Of a stretch of 64,000 nucleotides of DNA, positions 47,150 to 59,693 are shown piece by piece. The DNA is from Dryocosmus kuriphilus (taxonomy: Eukaryota; Arthropoda; Insecta; Hymenoptera; Cynipidae), in the NCBI GenBank assembly GCA_038277395.1, contig CM076197.1, positions 85,449,050 to 85,513,049 of the forward strand, in the 5' to 3' direction. A program made the position numbers and the translations under genes. Position 1 is the first letter of the stretch, and the number at the start of each line of letters is the position of its first letter. Below the pieces are notes generated by a model that saw nothing but the letters and a program-made list of their open reading frames with translations, was not told the origin of the DNA and did not search any database.

Positions 47150-47246
47150 TTAAAATGCAGGTCAGTAGCACCATTTGACCAGGCATCCACCTCGGCATCC
47201 ATGTCTTTGAGTTTTGACAATCCATACCGTCTGCAGAAAATCCCAT
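47150..47246 (-). CDS. Candidate 97-nt exon of an unidentified gene
   Basis: Acceptor ATATTTTTCAG and donor TTTAA|GTAAAA. One open frame reads GIFCRRYGLSKLKDMDAEVD and then AWSNGATDLHF, which looks like real protein; a second frame is also open across both exons, so the frame is not certain. Not recognised as any family. No further exons were found upstream with confidence. Confidence 0.4.
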
Positions 47247-49420
47247 CTGAAAAATATCAGCAATATTAATATGTGTAAAATACATTATTTAACGAGTTAT
47301 CAAAATTTTCTGAATTCAGATACAATTAAAATATTAATAGATAAAACGAGAAGCTCAATGTATATAGCATTTTTGAATGATTTTAGTACATAATTTACAA
47401 GTTTAAAAGAAAATTATCATATATTAGGATTAGAAGATTTTTAAATGATGTATAAGTTCATGCTGATTCATCTTATGAAAAAGAATTAAAATAGGCTCAA
47501 ATAGTATAAATTTTTTCTATCGATATTGGACAAGGACCTAACCTAAATATCGTTTTATCGATTCTTAAAAAATATCAAAAAGATCTAATTTTGAATCATG
47601 CAAAAAGTTAAAATCATTCTTAAGCCATAAAATGAACATATAGGAAACGGGGAGAAAATCCTGACAGATAGAGTCAAACAGCAAGATAAAAACAAAGTGT
47701 AGAAATATCTTATGAGATGGAAAAAAGTCTGCATCTTCGATCAATTTTATAAAGTGTTCCCCTTTCTTCAGTAATGAATAGAATTGCAGAAACTTTAAAA
47801 TACGAAAAATTGCATCTCGAAGAAATTGATAATAAAAAAAGAGCCTTTTGAACAATTTTAGAGATCGGAATTTAAATTGTTTTCAAAATTGTCAAATTAA
47901 AAAGCTAAGCCTTTTAATAAACTTGAACGATTATAAATTCAGAACATTAAAAAAGGAGTAGTTTAAGATTGAAACTTTAAAAACGGGACAATCTCAAATT
48001 GAATAACTTTTAACTGAAGCACTAAAAACTATCTGATTTAAAACTTAAATTGTTACAAATTGTACAATCTCCAATTGATTGTCCTAAATTTCAAATTTTT
48101 CAGTTCTGAAGTTTCTGATTTTAAGTAAAATCGGTAGTAGAAATTAGTTTTTTTGCTTGAAGGCCCCGAAATAAAAAAAGTTCAATTCTGATGGCTTCTA
48201 ATATGGAATTGTACAATTTTCAATGCTTATGATTTGGCGACTCTCTAATTTTGAAAGCTTTGAATTTTTCTGAAATTTATTTAAAATTGTTTAGTTTTGA
48301 ATCTTCAGTTTTTTAATTTGAAACATTCCAAATTTATACATGTTCCGCACTAGATTCGTCAGTTTCGAATCTGTATTTTGAGTACTTAAAATTTATTCTA
48401 AATTGTTCAGTTTTTAAGGCTAGAATTTGGAAATATGAATGACCAGGAAAACTGTTTTGAAAACCCGGGGAAAAAACCGCTATTTTTTCTGAGATTTAAG
48501 TGGCCACCCAGTTATACTTCTTTCTTGTACTATTTAATTCTACCTCTTTGAAACTGATACAATTGAGAAAGTTGACTTTATAATCTAAATTTAAAAACTA
48601 CATTTAAATTTAAAATATGCTATAATAAGAGTCTTCTATGCATGCTAGGCGTTCTTATTACAGTAGATGCAAGCTTGTTTCAACACCCACCGTTCACTTT
48701 AGTTTCATCAGTGCTGAGATCTCCTTTCGAATGAATCTCGAGTCTGTTTAACTTAACTACAAAATTAGTCTTGTCGCCAAAGTGAGTTCTAATATTAAAG
48801 CAACATGGACTCCTCCTGTTACGCTTTTTTGCATTTTCCCTCTTTTTTCTATACATTTTTCATTCCCTCTGTCCTCTCTCGTTCCATCTCCCCCCTCTCG
48901 CGAGGTCTACTGACCATTTCTTTATCACCGGAGCCGGATCTCTATCCGTTTCCTGAGTCGACTCTTGAACGAACTTTACTATGATATCAAGGCAAAACTG
49001 TTGCTATTTATGCCTGCGAAACGTGAAATTTTAGTTCCACTTCGATGGCGTTATGGGAATTATGATAAAAAGCGAGTTCCACTCAAAAGAATAGCCCTTG
49101 CTCAACAATGTGCATTCTCTTTTTAATAATATATGCGTGAGACTCTTGCAAGAGAGAAGACTAAAGAAAAGATTCACTCATTTTTGTCTGATTTAAGAGA
49201 GTTGAATTTGAGAGTTCACATTGGACATTATTCACATTTAATGTTCTTAGGTGCACTTCAAAAAGAATATAAAATAATCTAAAAATTGCAGAGGATATGT
49301 TTGAACCAAGCAAAAAACCCCAATTAATATAATAGTTTGCGAGATGCCAAACCTTATTGTATCCGAATTGAAGAAATGCATTTAAATAATTTCATTTTAG
49401 AATTCATACTGGAAAGCATC
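47247..49420. other. Intergenic or intronic, nothing recognised
   Basis: AT-rich with degenerate short-word repeats at about 47870-48430 and a GC-richer patch at 48660-48960 without an exon pattern. May be intron of the unidentified minus-strand gene. Confidence 0.45.
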
Positions 49421-49510
49421 ATGGCTCAGGCCTCAGATGATAAGGTGCTTGAATTTTATTTCATACGTCCGAACAAGTCACGTCGCAGGTTCGAATCTCA
49501 GCGCGGAGAA
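49421..49510 (+). repeat. tRNA-like segment (possible SINE head or tRNA relic)
   Basis: TGGCTCAGGCCTC (A-box-like) followed about 55 nt later by CAGGTTCGAATCTC, a good B box. No complete cloverleaf was obvious, and the body differs from the SINE at 56075. Confidence 0.3.
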
Positions 49511-50103
49511 GAAAAATTAAGTTTCTTGCCTTTCACGACTGACCTGATCTTTTAACATATTATCGCAAACAAACTACTTTAGTTTTTCCTCTTAATGCAG
49601 CTGACGTAACAAACCTTTTTTTAAAATGTTTATTCTTTTGCCTTATAAGTTTAAAGCAAACAAAAGTTAAGATTCTTTATTCCTTTTGCAGATCATGCCC
49701 TTTTTGTAAAAATCCGTTTCACAATTCTGTTGCAAAACAAGCCTGATTAAGAACCCTCCTTTTTAAAGTAATAGTTCTAAAAATGGACCCAACTCAATGT
49801 TTGAAAAAAACATTGTAACAGTATAGTAAATTGTAGGAAATTACACCCTATTTTAAATTACCATTTTTCCAACCACCGCCATCTATCAGGCGACACTACT
49901 CGGTTTGCGAAACCGCAAAAGCTGCTCGATCACGTGACGTTTTTATCCTTGGATAAAACTGGCAGCTGTCGCACAGGTGTAGCTGAATTGTGCGCCCAAG
50001 GCCCAGGTTAGCACCTGCGGCTTCAGTGCTTTCAGAGGAATTGCTGCCCAGATCACGACTTTCCGAGTGTATAATTGACCCGACTTACTTTTCTTGTTTG
50101 CAG

Positions 50104-50210
50104 GTTCAAGCCCTGAGTTCGGTGTGCCGGACATGACAATCATCAGCGACATCGACGAGACAGGCATCAATCGAAACCTGCAGGTCCGATATAATAGGGA
50201 CCAGATATAC
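50104..50210 (+). CDS. Myosin motor exon (single exon of a larger gene)
   Basis: A TTTCTTGTTTGCAG acceptor opens a 107-nt exon (two bases plus 35 codons) encoding PEFGVPDMTIISDIDETG, then INRNLQVRYNRDQIY. This is the start of a myosin head: GV-DM----(I/L)DE--I--NL--RY----IY normally precedes TYTGSILVAVNPY. The donor ATATAC|GTATCC is weaker than usual and leaves phase 0. The class of unconventional myosin cannot be settled from this segment. The flanking coding exons were not found in the window, implying large introns. Confidence 0.7.
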
Positions 50211-53200
50211 GTATCCTTTTTCTAATTAAAAAATGAAAATGTGAAATATGAAATGCGAAGTGAAAGGAAAAAATAAACCAGGACATTTAAGCGACCCAGT
50301 TGAGGCAACCAGTAAATTTTCTAGGGATGGGGCGTTGTTCCCGGGTTGGTTCGTTGCTATGACGACCACCCCCAGTCAGCTGGTGAACCACCCCAGGGCT
50401 AGACTCATTCATCTCGGTACCGAGTTTGTCCACTTTGCTGATCGACTCAAAGGATCATTCGCGGTTTCTTTCATGTTTTCGAATCCACGAGGTCTTTTGA
50501 GAACGAGGTCGTTTGGAAATATTTTGTTGGAGTTTTAAAGTTTGGTATGATATCAAGGAAAGATTTCTGCAGATGTGAAAATGTTGGTTTACCTAGGGTG
50601 ACTGCCTATTTTTAAATGAATTTAGTGACATTGTAAAATTGAAAAAAAGCAAGATAATTTCTTTTTTAGATTATAAGACCTTAATATTTGTTAATTAATA
50701 ATTTGGAATTAGATTCACCAGAGTTTAGTGTTCATTAAAATCATTTAATATCAGCCTTTGATGTCTAATTATAATATTCTCAAATGCATTTAACCCATTA
50801 GCCTATGACTAGACTAATTGAGGTATGAAAAAAGAAACACCTGCTAATGAATTAATGGAATAAAGCAATAATCTTTCATTTAAGTTAGTTATAGAAATTT
50901 AACTTAAATTTTTTGTTTAAAAAAGAAAGAAAAAGAATTGAGTTGTACTAAAAGAATTAATAACTTAGATTTCTCTTCAAATTTATTATAAAAACAGATT
51001 TTAATTTAAAAAGATACTTTTAATTTAAAAAATTGGGAGGCACAGGTGAAAATACCCACATTCCCTTAGTAATTTTTGAACGATATAATTTAGTGTTATA
51101 AGCCCTTCTTAGGTCAAATGACTATTTTTGTATTTGCTTGAATGAAGAATATTTAACTTTGTGGAATTTATTTAGATTTGAAGACTTTTTATGTCTGAAA
51201 AGAGACTAATTTGAAAAATAATGTTCCGATATCAACGCTTCTAAATATGAAACGCTAAGATTTGAATCTCCTTAAATTAAAAAATTTAAGTAAACAAATT
51301 TTTTAATTACAATAACTTTAGAACTGACAATTGTAAAAATGATAGCAGAATTAAATGATTAAAGGCAAAACAAGCTAAACAGTTATATCTCTATATAATT
51401 AGAGAGGGCTGCCAAGAATTGGTGGCCCTGCCAACAAATTGGGCATGCTACCCTATTTGAAAAATTATTGAACTTTAAGGATCGATAACTATAGTAAACA
51501 TTATTAAATATTCAAATTTTTTTCTAATTCCAAAATCGACTTTATTTAATACGCAACAAAACTAAGCTGTGAGACGACTTTTTCTGTGTAGTTCATAGAA
51601 ATGAAAATATTCCAAATGCAGAACCTTTTTTGATTTAAAATACTAAAATACGAAAAGCAAAGGTTAATGAACGCTTCCTGATTCATTGAAATTAAATTTA
51701 AATTGAAGCCTCCTTTATTATGGAAAATATTAATTATAAAGTTCTGTAAATTATGAGATATTGATATTAATTGCAAATTGAATGAGAATCCGTCGAGAGG
51801 ATTTTAGCTAATAAATAAATTTATCAGCATTGTTGCTATGAATTGAAAACATAAAATAGTTCCTCAATTAAACAGAATTAAAAGATAAAATATTTTTTGT
51901 GCAGCTGCTTAACGAAACCTTTCAATAAAATAATTTAATTTTTGCAAATTGGTAAATTTCATTGGTCTCTTTAATAAATAATTAATGTGAGGTAGTGAAT
52001 TTTTAATAAAGTAGGTAATGATACAGGTTCTTTAAATCTAATTTTTTACTGATTTTTGTAAGCTCGAGGCTTTAGAAACGAAAGTGATAAAATTAATTTT
52101 TACAACAAAAATGGGTTTTTAAATTTATTAATATTTTCAAGGAAAGTTAATTATTGGTAAAAGTTAAAGTTTCAGTCAAGATTTCTTTCTACACGATAGA
52201 TCTGTCTCCGAAATTCGCATTTCTTATTTTATTGTTGTTTATTAGTTTGTTAAATAAATTTTTTATTTTTAAAGTGTATTACATGACTGTGTAGGGTCTA
52301 TAAAAATACTAGATGATACCGGCTTGATAATAACAAATTAAAAGCGGATCGCAGGAAGTAATGTTTTAGCAGCAATTGCCCTTTAAATTAGATCATCATT
52401 TCACACAAATCTTAGGATTCGTGGACAGATAAAATCAAGGGCTTGAACCGTAACGAGCTCGGTTCTTTACGTTTGTTAAAACTTGAAAACATTCAGAACT
52501 GTTACTTTCAAAATTATAATTCCTCACAAAAGAAAAATATTTAATATAAAAAAATTATTATTAAAATAATTTATAAAATCATGTATCATGCCCATAATTT
52601 GCTTATAATTTTTAAATCAATCACGAAAACAAGTCCATTTCCGCTTTCTCTTCAACTTCCAACATCTGAGGCAATATTCGGAAATCTTATTTATTTTGCC
52701 AACAGACAAACGGTTGTCCTGTAGAACCATAAACCATAATTTATGTTACGGTGTCTGGAGAGACGACCAACGAGCCCTCTTTTTGCCTTATGCTTATATC
52801 ATCAACTCGTAAAAAAGACTCAACCACATTTGTGTTGGCAAAAGGAGATCGTGAACTTTAAAGATTTTCTCCTTTGCTGCAAATAACTGTCAGATCGTAA
52901 AAGATCTAAAAAGGAAACAAAATGGACCATTTCAAACCACCAAATGTGGACCAAAGTCACTGAAGAAAAGATTTCACTCGTTCCAAATCAGAAATAATAA
53001 CAATCCTGCAAAATATTCTTGAATAAATTCTCCCCAAAATGTAACAACTTCAGATTTGGCATTTCCAGTTTTTACTCTTTACAGTCTCAATAAAAATACT
53101 TAATCTCGAAAAATATTCCCTATTTGAGCAAAATCCTCTAACAATTGACCACAGATTTCGATTTCTTTTTTTCCAAATTACACTTTTTCCCAATGTCAAC

Positions 53201-54529
53201 AGCCTTTTGATAATTGTTTTCACTGCTTTGACTGCCCTCCACCCACACATGGCTGGCAAAGATATATGAGGATGTGGCCTTTATAACACGTATGTACTAC
53301 GTACATTGAAGCGACCTTAATCGCAGGGCTGATAGAAAACTGGAATAAATCTGGATGGCATGTGGCTTCCCTTGTGAAATGTGAAATGGTCAAAGGGCCA
53401 GGAACATAAGTCTTGTCCTCGGTCTTGCCCACGTGCTCCCTTTTGGGTCACGTTTGTATTCTTCGCCTTTCTCAAGTCCAACTCGAATTTCAAAGACGGT
53501 TCAATTTGACCCTCGATTTACTCAAAATGTCGTCGACCTATCTTTTGGCTGAGAAGCGAATTTATTCCAATTCGATAAAGAGTAAAATTAGGTAGACAAT
53601 TCAATTTGTAAAGGTGGGAGTATCGAAAGTCGACTTCGAAATAAGAGAAAATAAAAGTTATGGCTATAGAGAATAAAATGCTTTCTTTTATTAATTTTCA
53701 TATTGGTAAATATTTTTAAATTCATATTTCGTAAAAAAAAGTCGATTCTAAATTGACTGGGAATTTTGAGAGAAGTGTTTATGTATGGTAAAAAATACAA
53801 AAGCTCTTTATTAAGTACCATAGAGCACTTCTGAGAAGTAGACGTGCAAAACTCTTGCTTAGGGCGGAAGGACTTGTGCTTCCCCAAAGAGGGGACGTTT
53901 AAATGAGGAAACATTTGAAAACAGCAATTGCTCTTAAAGCACTTGAAACTCGGAAAACAATTCTTCATTCATTACAAAACGCATAGAGAACCCGCTTAGA
54001 ATTTTACTCATCCCTGAAGCTTTTCAATTCTTCTATTAGCCTTTTTTCGCCACTTCAAAAGATCGCTTCCTTTTTTGTCTTCTTCTATCTCACGAGACAA
54101 AACTTAACTTTAACTCGAAAAGTTCTTCAAAAAAAAAAAAAAGAAAAGCTCTGGAGTTCATTTCATATTTTTTAAACTGATATATTGTGGGTTACCAATA
54201 AAGGTACTTTAGCAAAGAAAATGTTGCCTAGTACCTTCTTCCCCCGCCAGATGGCTAAACCCCCGAACTTCTCTCGCAAATGGTGATTACAACCTTACAA
54301 AATCATCCCAAAATGATTAAATTATTTTAAATTTGTATAGGAAACCTGGAGGGAAACCTTTAAAGAGGCGTTTAGACATTTAAAAACGGTTAATTTTTGA
54401 CCTAAGACCTTTAAATGTTACAAATTGAGTATTTGAGCATCTTTTGAAAGGGGGTAACGTGATATCTCGAGTGTAAAAAGTATATGGAGTGTCGCGAGGT
54501 AAAGTGGGGTAATGAATCGACAACAAACC
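50211..54529. other. Probable intron or intergenic DNA
   Basis: AT-rich; a GC-richer stretch at 50280-50490 and another at 53220-53560 show no matching splice pattern. May be intron of the myosin gene. Confidence 0.4.
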
Positions 54530-54870
54530 GAACTAGGTGGACGTTCCTGGTGTAGGTGTAGGTGTGAGCCTGTGAGGCTTCTCCGCACCCTGTTTCTATC
54601 CGAGAATCTGCATGAAGGGTAACGCTCTCATTAACCTCTCGTAGGCAAAGCGCTCTTTAGCTGACTTCAATTGCTTTCACGAGGACGAAGTAAAGCTTGC
54701 CAACCTTTTCAGTTTTCAGTGCAGGAAGAGGCGCTCGGAGCCCCTTGGGGCCGAGGTCCGAAGAGCCTTGAGAGCCATATCCCGTGTTTGCGGAACCACC
54801 GATCTGCGGGAATTAGGCCGCCAGAAATGCCGCTCGCCTGGATCATGAAAGGATGAAGTAAAGGTGATGA
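54530..54870 (+). other. GC-rich block, possible exon or regulatory region
   Basis: Markedly richer in GC than its surroundings. After CAGTTTTCAG at 54709-54718 a frame reads CRKRRSEPLGAEVRRALRAI and continues to a TGA near 54845; another frame is also open. No family recognised and no clear donor, so it is not called a gene. Confidence 0.3.
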
Positions 54871-55313
54871 GGGTGATGCTTATTTTCCAAGGAGGTTTAT
54901 CGAAAGAAATCGCAATATCTCAGCTTTCACAGCTGCTTCAAGTTCCTTGCGTTGCGGCACGCTCTTTGGCTTAGTTTCCGGATTCGGTTTCAAGGGTTTT
55001 TTTTTTCTTTCCCTAAGGGCGCTTATTTAAATTGTTTTTTTCTTATGATATGTGTTGCATATAAATAATTAGATAGAAGTATTTTTTTTTAAATTTCATA
55101 CGAAAAAACTTCTGATTTTTTTAATTTGGTGATGAAAGTCTTGTATAAGGGAGGAATCTCATCAGATTTACTAGAGATCTCCGGATTCAAAATTCCAGGT
55201 TTTGGCGACCGAAATCTCAGAAAAAATTCCCGGTAATTCTTCAAATTTCCCGCTTTTAAAATACTCGGTTGATGTCAGTTCACAAAGGAGTCACATTTTC
55301 AAATCCAAGCCTT
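54871..55313. other. Non-coding, nothing recognised
   Basis: AT-rich sequence between the GC-rich block and the next foldback. Confidence 0.5.
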
Positions 55314-55317
55314 TTAA

Positions 55318-56020
55318 GGCCATGTAACAAACAATACGTTCATACAATTCCTACTTTACCGACATGTTTTCTGGAACCAACTTACTTCCACGCGAAATGA
55401 GATATTGAGTTGAAAATTTGGGAAACCGAACCCCGAGGTTTTCCAGTAAGGTGTTTAAAAAAGTAAAATGCATGGCTTTTTCTTTATTTTCCCAATAGCG
55501 CGGGGAATCTCAAATTCGTGAGCTGTTGGGAATGATGTTTTCCCGGCCATAAACAATTTACATGGCTGGTTAACCTCACCATTTGTGAACTTCGATTTTT
55601 TATGAAATAAAAAAAGTAAAAAAGAAAAATCATTTGCTTTATTTTGATTTCTTAAAATAGAAAAAAAAACCTCGGGGTACACTAGTGGGGGGGGGGGGGG
55701 GGGGGGGTCCGAAGGAAAAACCTCGTTGAGCCTAATACGGGGAGAGGGGATCTAAAAGTGGTAAAAAGTGGGTCTCGAGGTTTATGAACGGCCCCAAAGC
55801 ACTAAGGAACGTTTATATGATCCTACAATTTTATAATTACAAAAAAGCAAAAAAAAATTTTTTTGTAATTATGAAAATTTAGAAACAGATAAACGTTCCT
55901 TATTGCTTTTTATTTAGTTTCCCAAATTTTCAACTCGATATCTCCTTTTGCGTGGACGTAAGTTGGTCTCAAAAACATGTCGGTAAAATAGGAATTGTTT
56001 GACGTGTGTATTACATGACC
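55318..56020. mobile_element. TTAA-type foldback element, GGCCATGTAA ends
   Basis: TTAA (55314-55317) precedes GGCCATGTAACA; the right end, inverted, is GGTCATGTAATA followed by TTAT. Inner arms match well: CAATTCCTACTTTACCGACA (about 55346) and its inverse near 55985, and GATATTGAGTTGAAAATTTG with its inverse near 55930. A G-tract lies at 55687-55707. Related ends are at 63412. Confidence 0.7.
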
Positions 56021-56074
56021 TTATATAGACTTTTTAAAACTGAACTATTTTCAATTTAAGCATTCAGTATTGTA

Positions 56075-56336
56075 AGAGCCTCGGTGGCTCAGGTGGTAGC
56101 GCGTCGGCCTTTCTAAGCAAGAGGTCCGGGGTTCTATTCCTGAGCCGAGTACCAATGGAATTTTCTATGTACTTTTCTACCGAGGCTCTCGTGGTTCGGA
56201 ACCCACGTTAAACTGTAGGTCCCCTCATAAAGAGGCCACAGCTAAGGAAGTTGTAAAATTTGTTTGGAATTGTTCTGTAAGACTCTCAAAACCCGTAAAA
56301 GGGAAGGGAGTATAAACTAATATACAAGTCAAGTCC
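56075..56336 (+). mobile_element. tRNA-derived SINE, shorter copy
   Basis: A box TGGCTCAGGTGG (56085-56096) and B box GGTTCTATTCC (56130-56140), then the same body and 3' end (AAACCCGTAAAAG, GGAGTATAAACTAATATAC) as the copy at 18845. Flanked by a perfect 10-bp duplication CAGTATTGTA (56065-56074 and 56337-56346). About 70 nt of the body present in the other copy is missing. Confidence 0.9.
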
Positions 56337-56346
56337 CAGTATTGTA

Positions 56347-56722
56347 CATTGAAGTTGAGTAATTTCAAATTCGAAAACATGAAAATTCAACAATTTCAAA
56401 ATAACTGCAATTTATATTAGAATTTTTTAACCTACTGACAAAAATATAAGAATTGTTAGTTGTAATTTAATTTTTTCATCTCTATTTAAATTGTACCCTT
56501 TTAAAATGGAAACCTTATAAAGTAATTTCAAATTAGAGTCCTCGAAAATAAAGAATTTACATATTGAATAATTAAATAATTTTGAATTTGAAGTTTTTAG
56601 ACCTGTATAATATCAAATTAAAAGCCTCCAATAGGTATTCATTGTAATTTAAATTCAATTTACAAAACCTTAAAAATTTCCAGATTCAAATTAAAAACTT
56701 CAGAATTAATTAATTTAAAATT
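56347..56722. repeat. Degenerate AT-rich short-word repeat
   Basis: Words of the TTTAAATTGAA type, as in kinesin intron 9. Confidence 0.5.
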
Positions 56723-57625
56723 TAAAATTCGGCTAAAGTTCCGAATAGCTGAATTTTCCGATTTTATTGAAACTTCGTATACTTATGTATTTTGACGCGC
56801 TGATTATGAATATGATAGTGAAAATTGTCGACTAGGCGATTTTCATGGTGAAAACCATAAAAAACACCATAAAAATCAAGCTTTTTGCGTTTATCTCAGT
56901 AAATACACAGAATTTCGAAAAATGTCTTAAACAAGAGTTTTAGCTTAGATAAAAATACATCTTTTTTGTAGAATACACTTTTTGCCTAAAACCATTATTT
57001 TTCGAGAAAAAGAGGATTGCGTTGGATAAACAAGGAAAAGACGAAGAAAGTTACGGAAATGGGTTCGGTCACGTTTTTTGCGTTTATCTAAACCAATACG
57101 CATAATATTATCAAATATTGGAAACAATAGTTGTACATCTAATCGAGTTACACATATTTTGTCTGTAACATTTTTATCTACAAGTAATAGCTTTCACGAA
57201 AATTAGTGATACATCGATTATCATGGAAAAAACCCCCGTAAAAATCAAGGTTTTTGCGTTTAGATGAGTCAATACGCAAACTTTCGCAAAATCTTTGAAA
57301 CAAAAGTTGTGAACCTCATCGAGATACACATTTTTTGTTTTATACATTTTTTCATACGAGTGATAGCTTTCGAGAAAATTAGTGATACATCTGATAAAAT
57401 TTAACAAATTTTAGTGCAACAAGCGACGACAGACCTTTCTTTACCGTCCGCGCTCCTAGTACTAACAGGCGTGTGTTTCATGCGTGCATTCATGCACCCC
57501 ACCGCCCACCGGCGTGCATTGGATCTCACAGGAGGGGGCGATGTCTGGGGCCCCCCCAAACCCACCTTTTTTTTTTGCGTGCATTCATTATTTTCCAAGT
57601 TTTCTTCTCTCGAGTTCTAATCAAC

Positions 57626-58530
57626 ATGGATGAAAAATATAATATTTTCAGTCTGAATATGATTCTTCAAAAAAGAGAAAAAACACTTCAGTAGTTGAGA
57701 CAAATTGAACTCATTCCAACTGAACGATTTTGCTCAAAACACAAGAAAAAAGTGACTCTTTTAGAATCTGAAATGACTTGCGGCCAGTTCTTGTATTATG
57801 AAGCAGGCAAGTATCGTCACACAAATACCGTTGCGGAAAATACGTGGTTTGAGTGGTGTCATATTTCCGCAGCGGCATGTATGCTTATTTCTTATTATTT
57901 CGCTGTAGGATTCAATTTCGAACAAACCATCCGGGAAAGTAGCATTGTAGAAGGTCAGTCGATTTCGCGAGAAACTGTTGCAGACCTTTTCTCTTTTTGT
58001 AGGGAGATCTGCATGGTTACTCTTGATAGTCACTTCGAAGAGGAAGGTCGCATTGGAGGTGTCATGTCGGTGAAGTAGTTGAAATAGATGAGTGCAAGGT
58101 CGGGCGTCGAAAATACGCGCAAGGACGTGTAGTAGAAGGATCATGGATCCTCGGAATGATTCACAGAAGTCATCCTTACAACTATCGGTTGGAAATCTGT
58201 CCCGATAACAAGAGAAATCAGGCTACTCTAATCAGATTAATAAAAAAGCATGTAGCAGAAGGGACAAAGATTCACACCGGTTGTTGAAAGGGATAGAATC
58301 TCGAAGTTCATGGATTTGTTCACCAAAGTGTTAATTATTCCGAGGAGTTTGTGAATAGCGCTACCGGAGCACACACTCAAAACATCGAATCATCTTGGCG
58401 GTGGATGCACAAGAGCAATCTTGCAGATCACCTCTGCGAATTTTTGTGGCTGCGACGGCTCAAAAAAATAGATGCTGATCCATTTAAAGAACTAATCGCA
58501 AATATTAAAGCATGCTACCCTGGCCACTGA
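57626..58530 (+). pseudogene. ISXO2/IS1016-type transposase of the Merlin element, broken
   Basis: Reading from ATG 57626, the product shows NTWFEWCHIS and QSISRETVADLFSFCREIC, then the catalytic region VVEIDECKVGRRKY and GRVVEGSWILGMI, VNSATGAHTQNIESSWRWMH and HLCEFLWLRRL, ending at TGA 58528-58530. These are ISXO2-like/Merlin transposase signatures. It is disabled by a TAG at 57692, a frameshift between about 58050 and 58070, and two stops near 58285-58297. Not functional. Confidence 0.88.
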
Positions 58531-58839
58531 TTATAATCAGCATTCTCAATTGAAGTAAATGCAAATATATTTCGTAATAATAAAATTTTAAAAAATCCCA
58601 AAAAAAATTAATGAAAAATATTACAAAATATAAAAAAAATGCTCTTCAAAATACTCCAACCTTCCCGCGGTGAAGAGCGTGAGTAGGTACCAAGCCGAAA
58701 CCAATGGAGATACAATGCAAAAACAAAGATCTATTGTACAGGTAGGTGGATAAACAACATTATACCTGTGATCATTCACAGGGGTGCCTTTCCGCCCCCA
58801 CGTATTTCCACAACTAGTCAGTGAATGTGTAGCCCCCCC

Positions 58840-59030
58840 TCCACGCCCCCAACTAGGAAAGGGGAACGATCGTGATTGAACGTATTTTCGTAACTAGTGT
58901 GAATGTAGTAGCCCCCCCCCCCACCTTGGAAAGGGGAACGATCGTGATTGAACGTATTTTCGTAACTAGTCAGTAAATGCGTAGCCCCCGCCCCCCCTCC
59001 CCTTAACCTTGGAAAAGGGTGACGAGCATT
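58840..59030. repeat. Minisatellite with C-tracts
   Basis: Three units of GGGGAACGATCGTGATTGAA, CGTATTTTCGTAACTAGT and a run of C. Related to the inverted minisatellite at 42290. Confidence 0.75.
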
Positions 59031-59693
59031 TCCGTAACTTTCTTCATCTTTTTCTTGTTTTTCCAACGCAATCCTCTTTTTCTCAAAAAATAATGGTTTT
59101 AGACAAAAAGTATATATAAGAAAAAAGATGTATTTTTATACTAGATAAAACTTTTGTTTGAAATATTTTTCTAAATTCTGGGTAGTTACTGAGATAAACG
59201 CAAAAAAACGTGATTTTTATGGTGTTTTTTTTATGGTTTTCACCATGAAAATCGCTTTGTCGACAATTTTCATTATCATACTCGTAATCAGCGCGTCAAA
59301 TTACATAAATGTATGAAGTTTTAACAAAATTGGAAAAAAAGCGTGACCGAACGCATTTCCTTAACTTTCTTTGTCTTTTTCTTGTTTTTCCAACGCAATC
59401 CTCTTTTTCTCGAGAAATAATGGTTTTAGGCAAAAAGTGTATTCTATAAGAAAGATGTATTTTTATACTAGCTAAAACTTTTGTTTAAAACATTTTTTGA
59501 AATTCTGCGCATTTACTGAGATAAACGCAAAAAACATGATTTTTATGGTGTTTTTTAATGGTTTTCATCATGAAAATCGCCTAGTCGCCAATTTTCACTA
59601 TCATATTCATAATCAGCTCGTCAAAGTACATAAGTACACGAAGTTTCAATAAAATTGGAAAACTTAGCTATTCGGAACTGCACCCTAAAATTC

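Larger units (their letters stand above)
56731..59685 (+). mobile_element. Merlin-superfamily DNA transposon, decayed
   Basis: Left end GGCTAAAGTTCCGAATAGCT, right end inverted AGGGTGCAGTTCCGAATAGC, continuing as inverted repeats of some 300 bp. A perfect 8-bp duplication TAAAATTC flanks it (56723-56730 and 59686-59693); Merlin elements make 8-9 bp duplications. Between the repeats is an ISXO2-like transposase pseudogene. The right half carries a further inverted-repeat copy (about 59040-59330) and G/C-tract minisatellite units (58840-59030). Confidence 0.8.

Noticed and set aside
49943..50170. 75-codon minus-strand frame over the myosin exon
   Set aside because: It is the antisense shadow of the plus-strand exon, which has a recognisable protein pattern and acceptor site.
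56075..56150. Functional tRNA gene
   Set aside because: A and B boxes are present but the head continues into a SINE body with target duplications, and the cloverleaf is imperfect.
57761..58144. 127-codon minus-strand frame opposite the Merlin transposase
   Set aside because: It is the antisense shadow of the transposase reading, which has clear family motifs on the plus strand.
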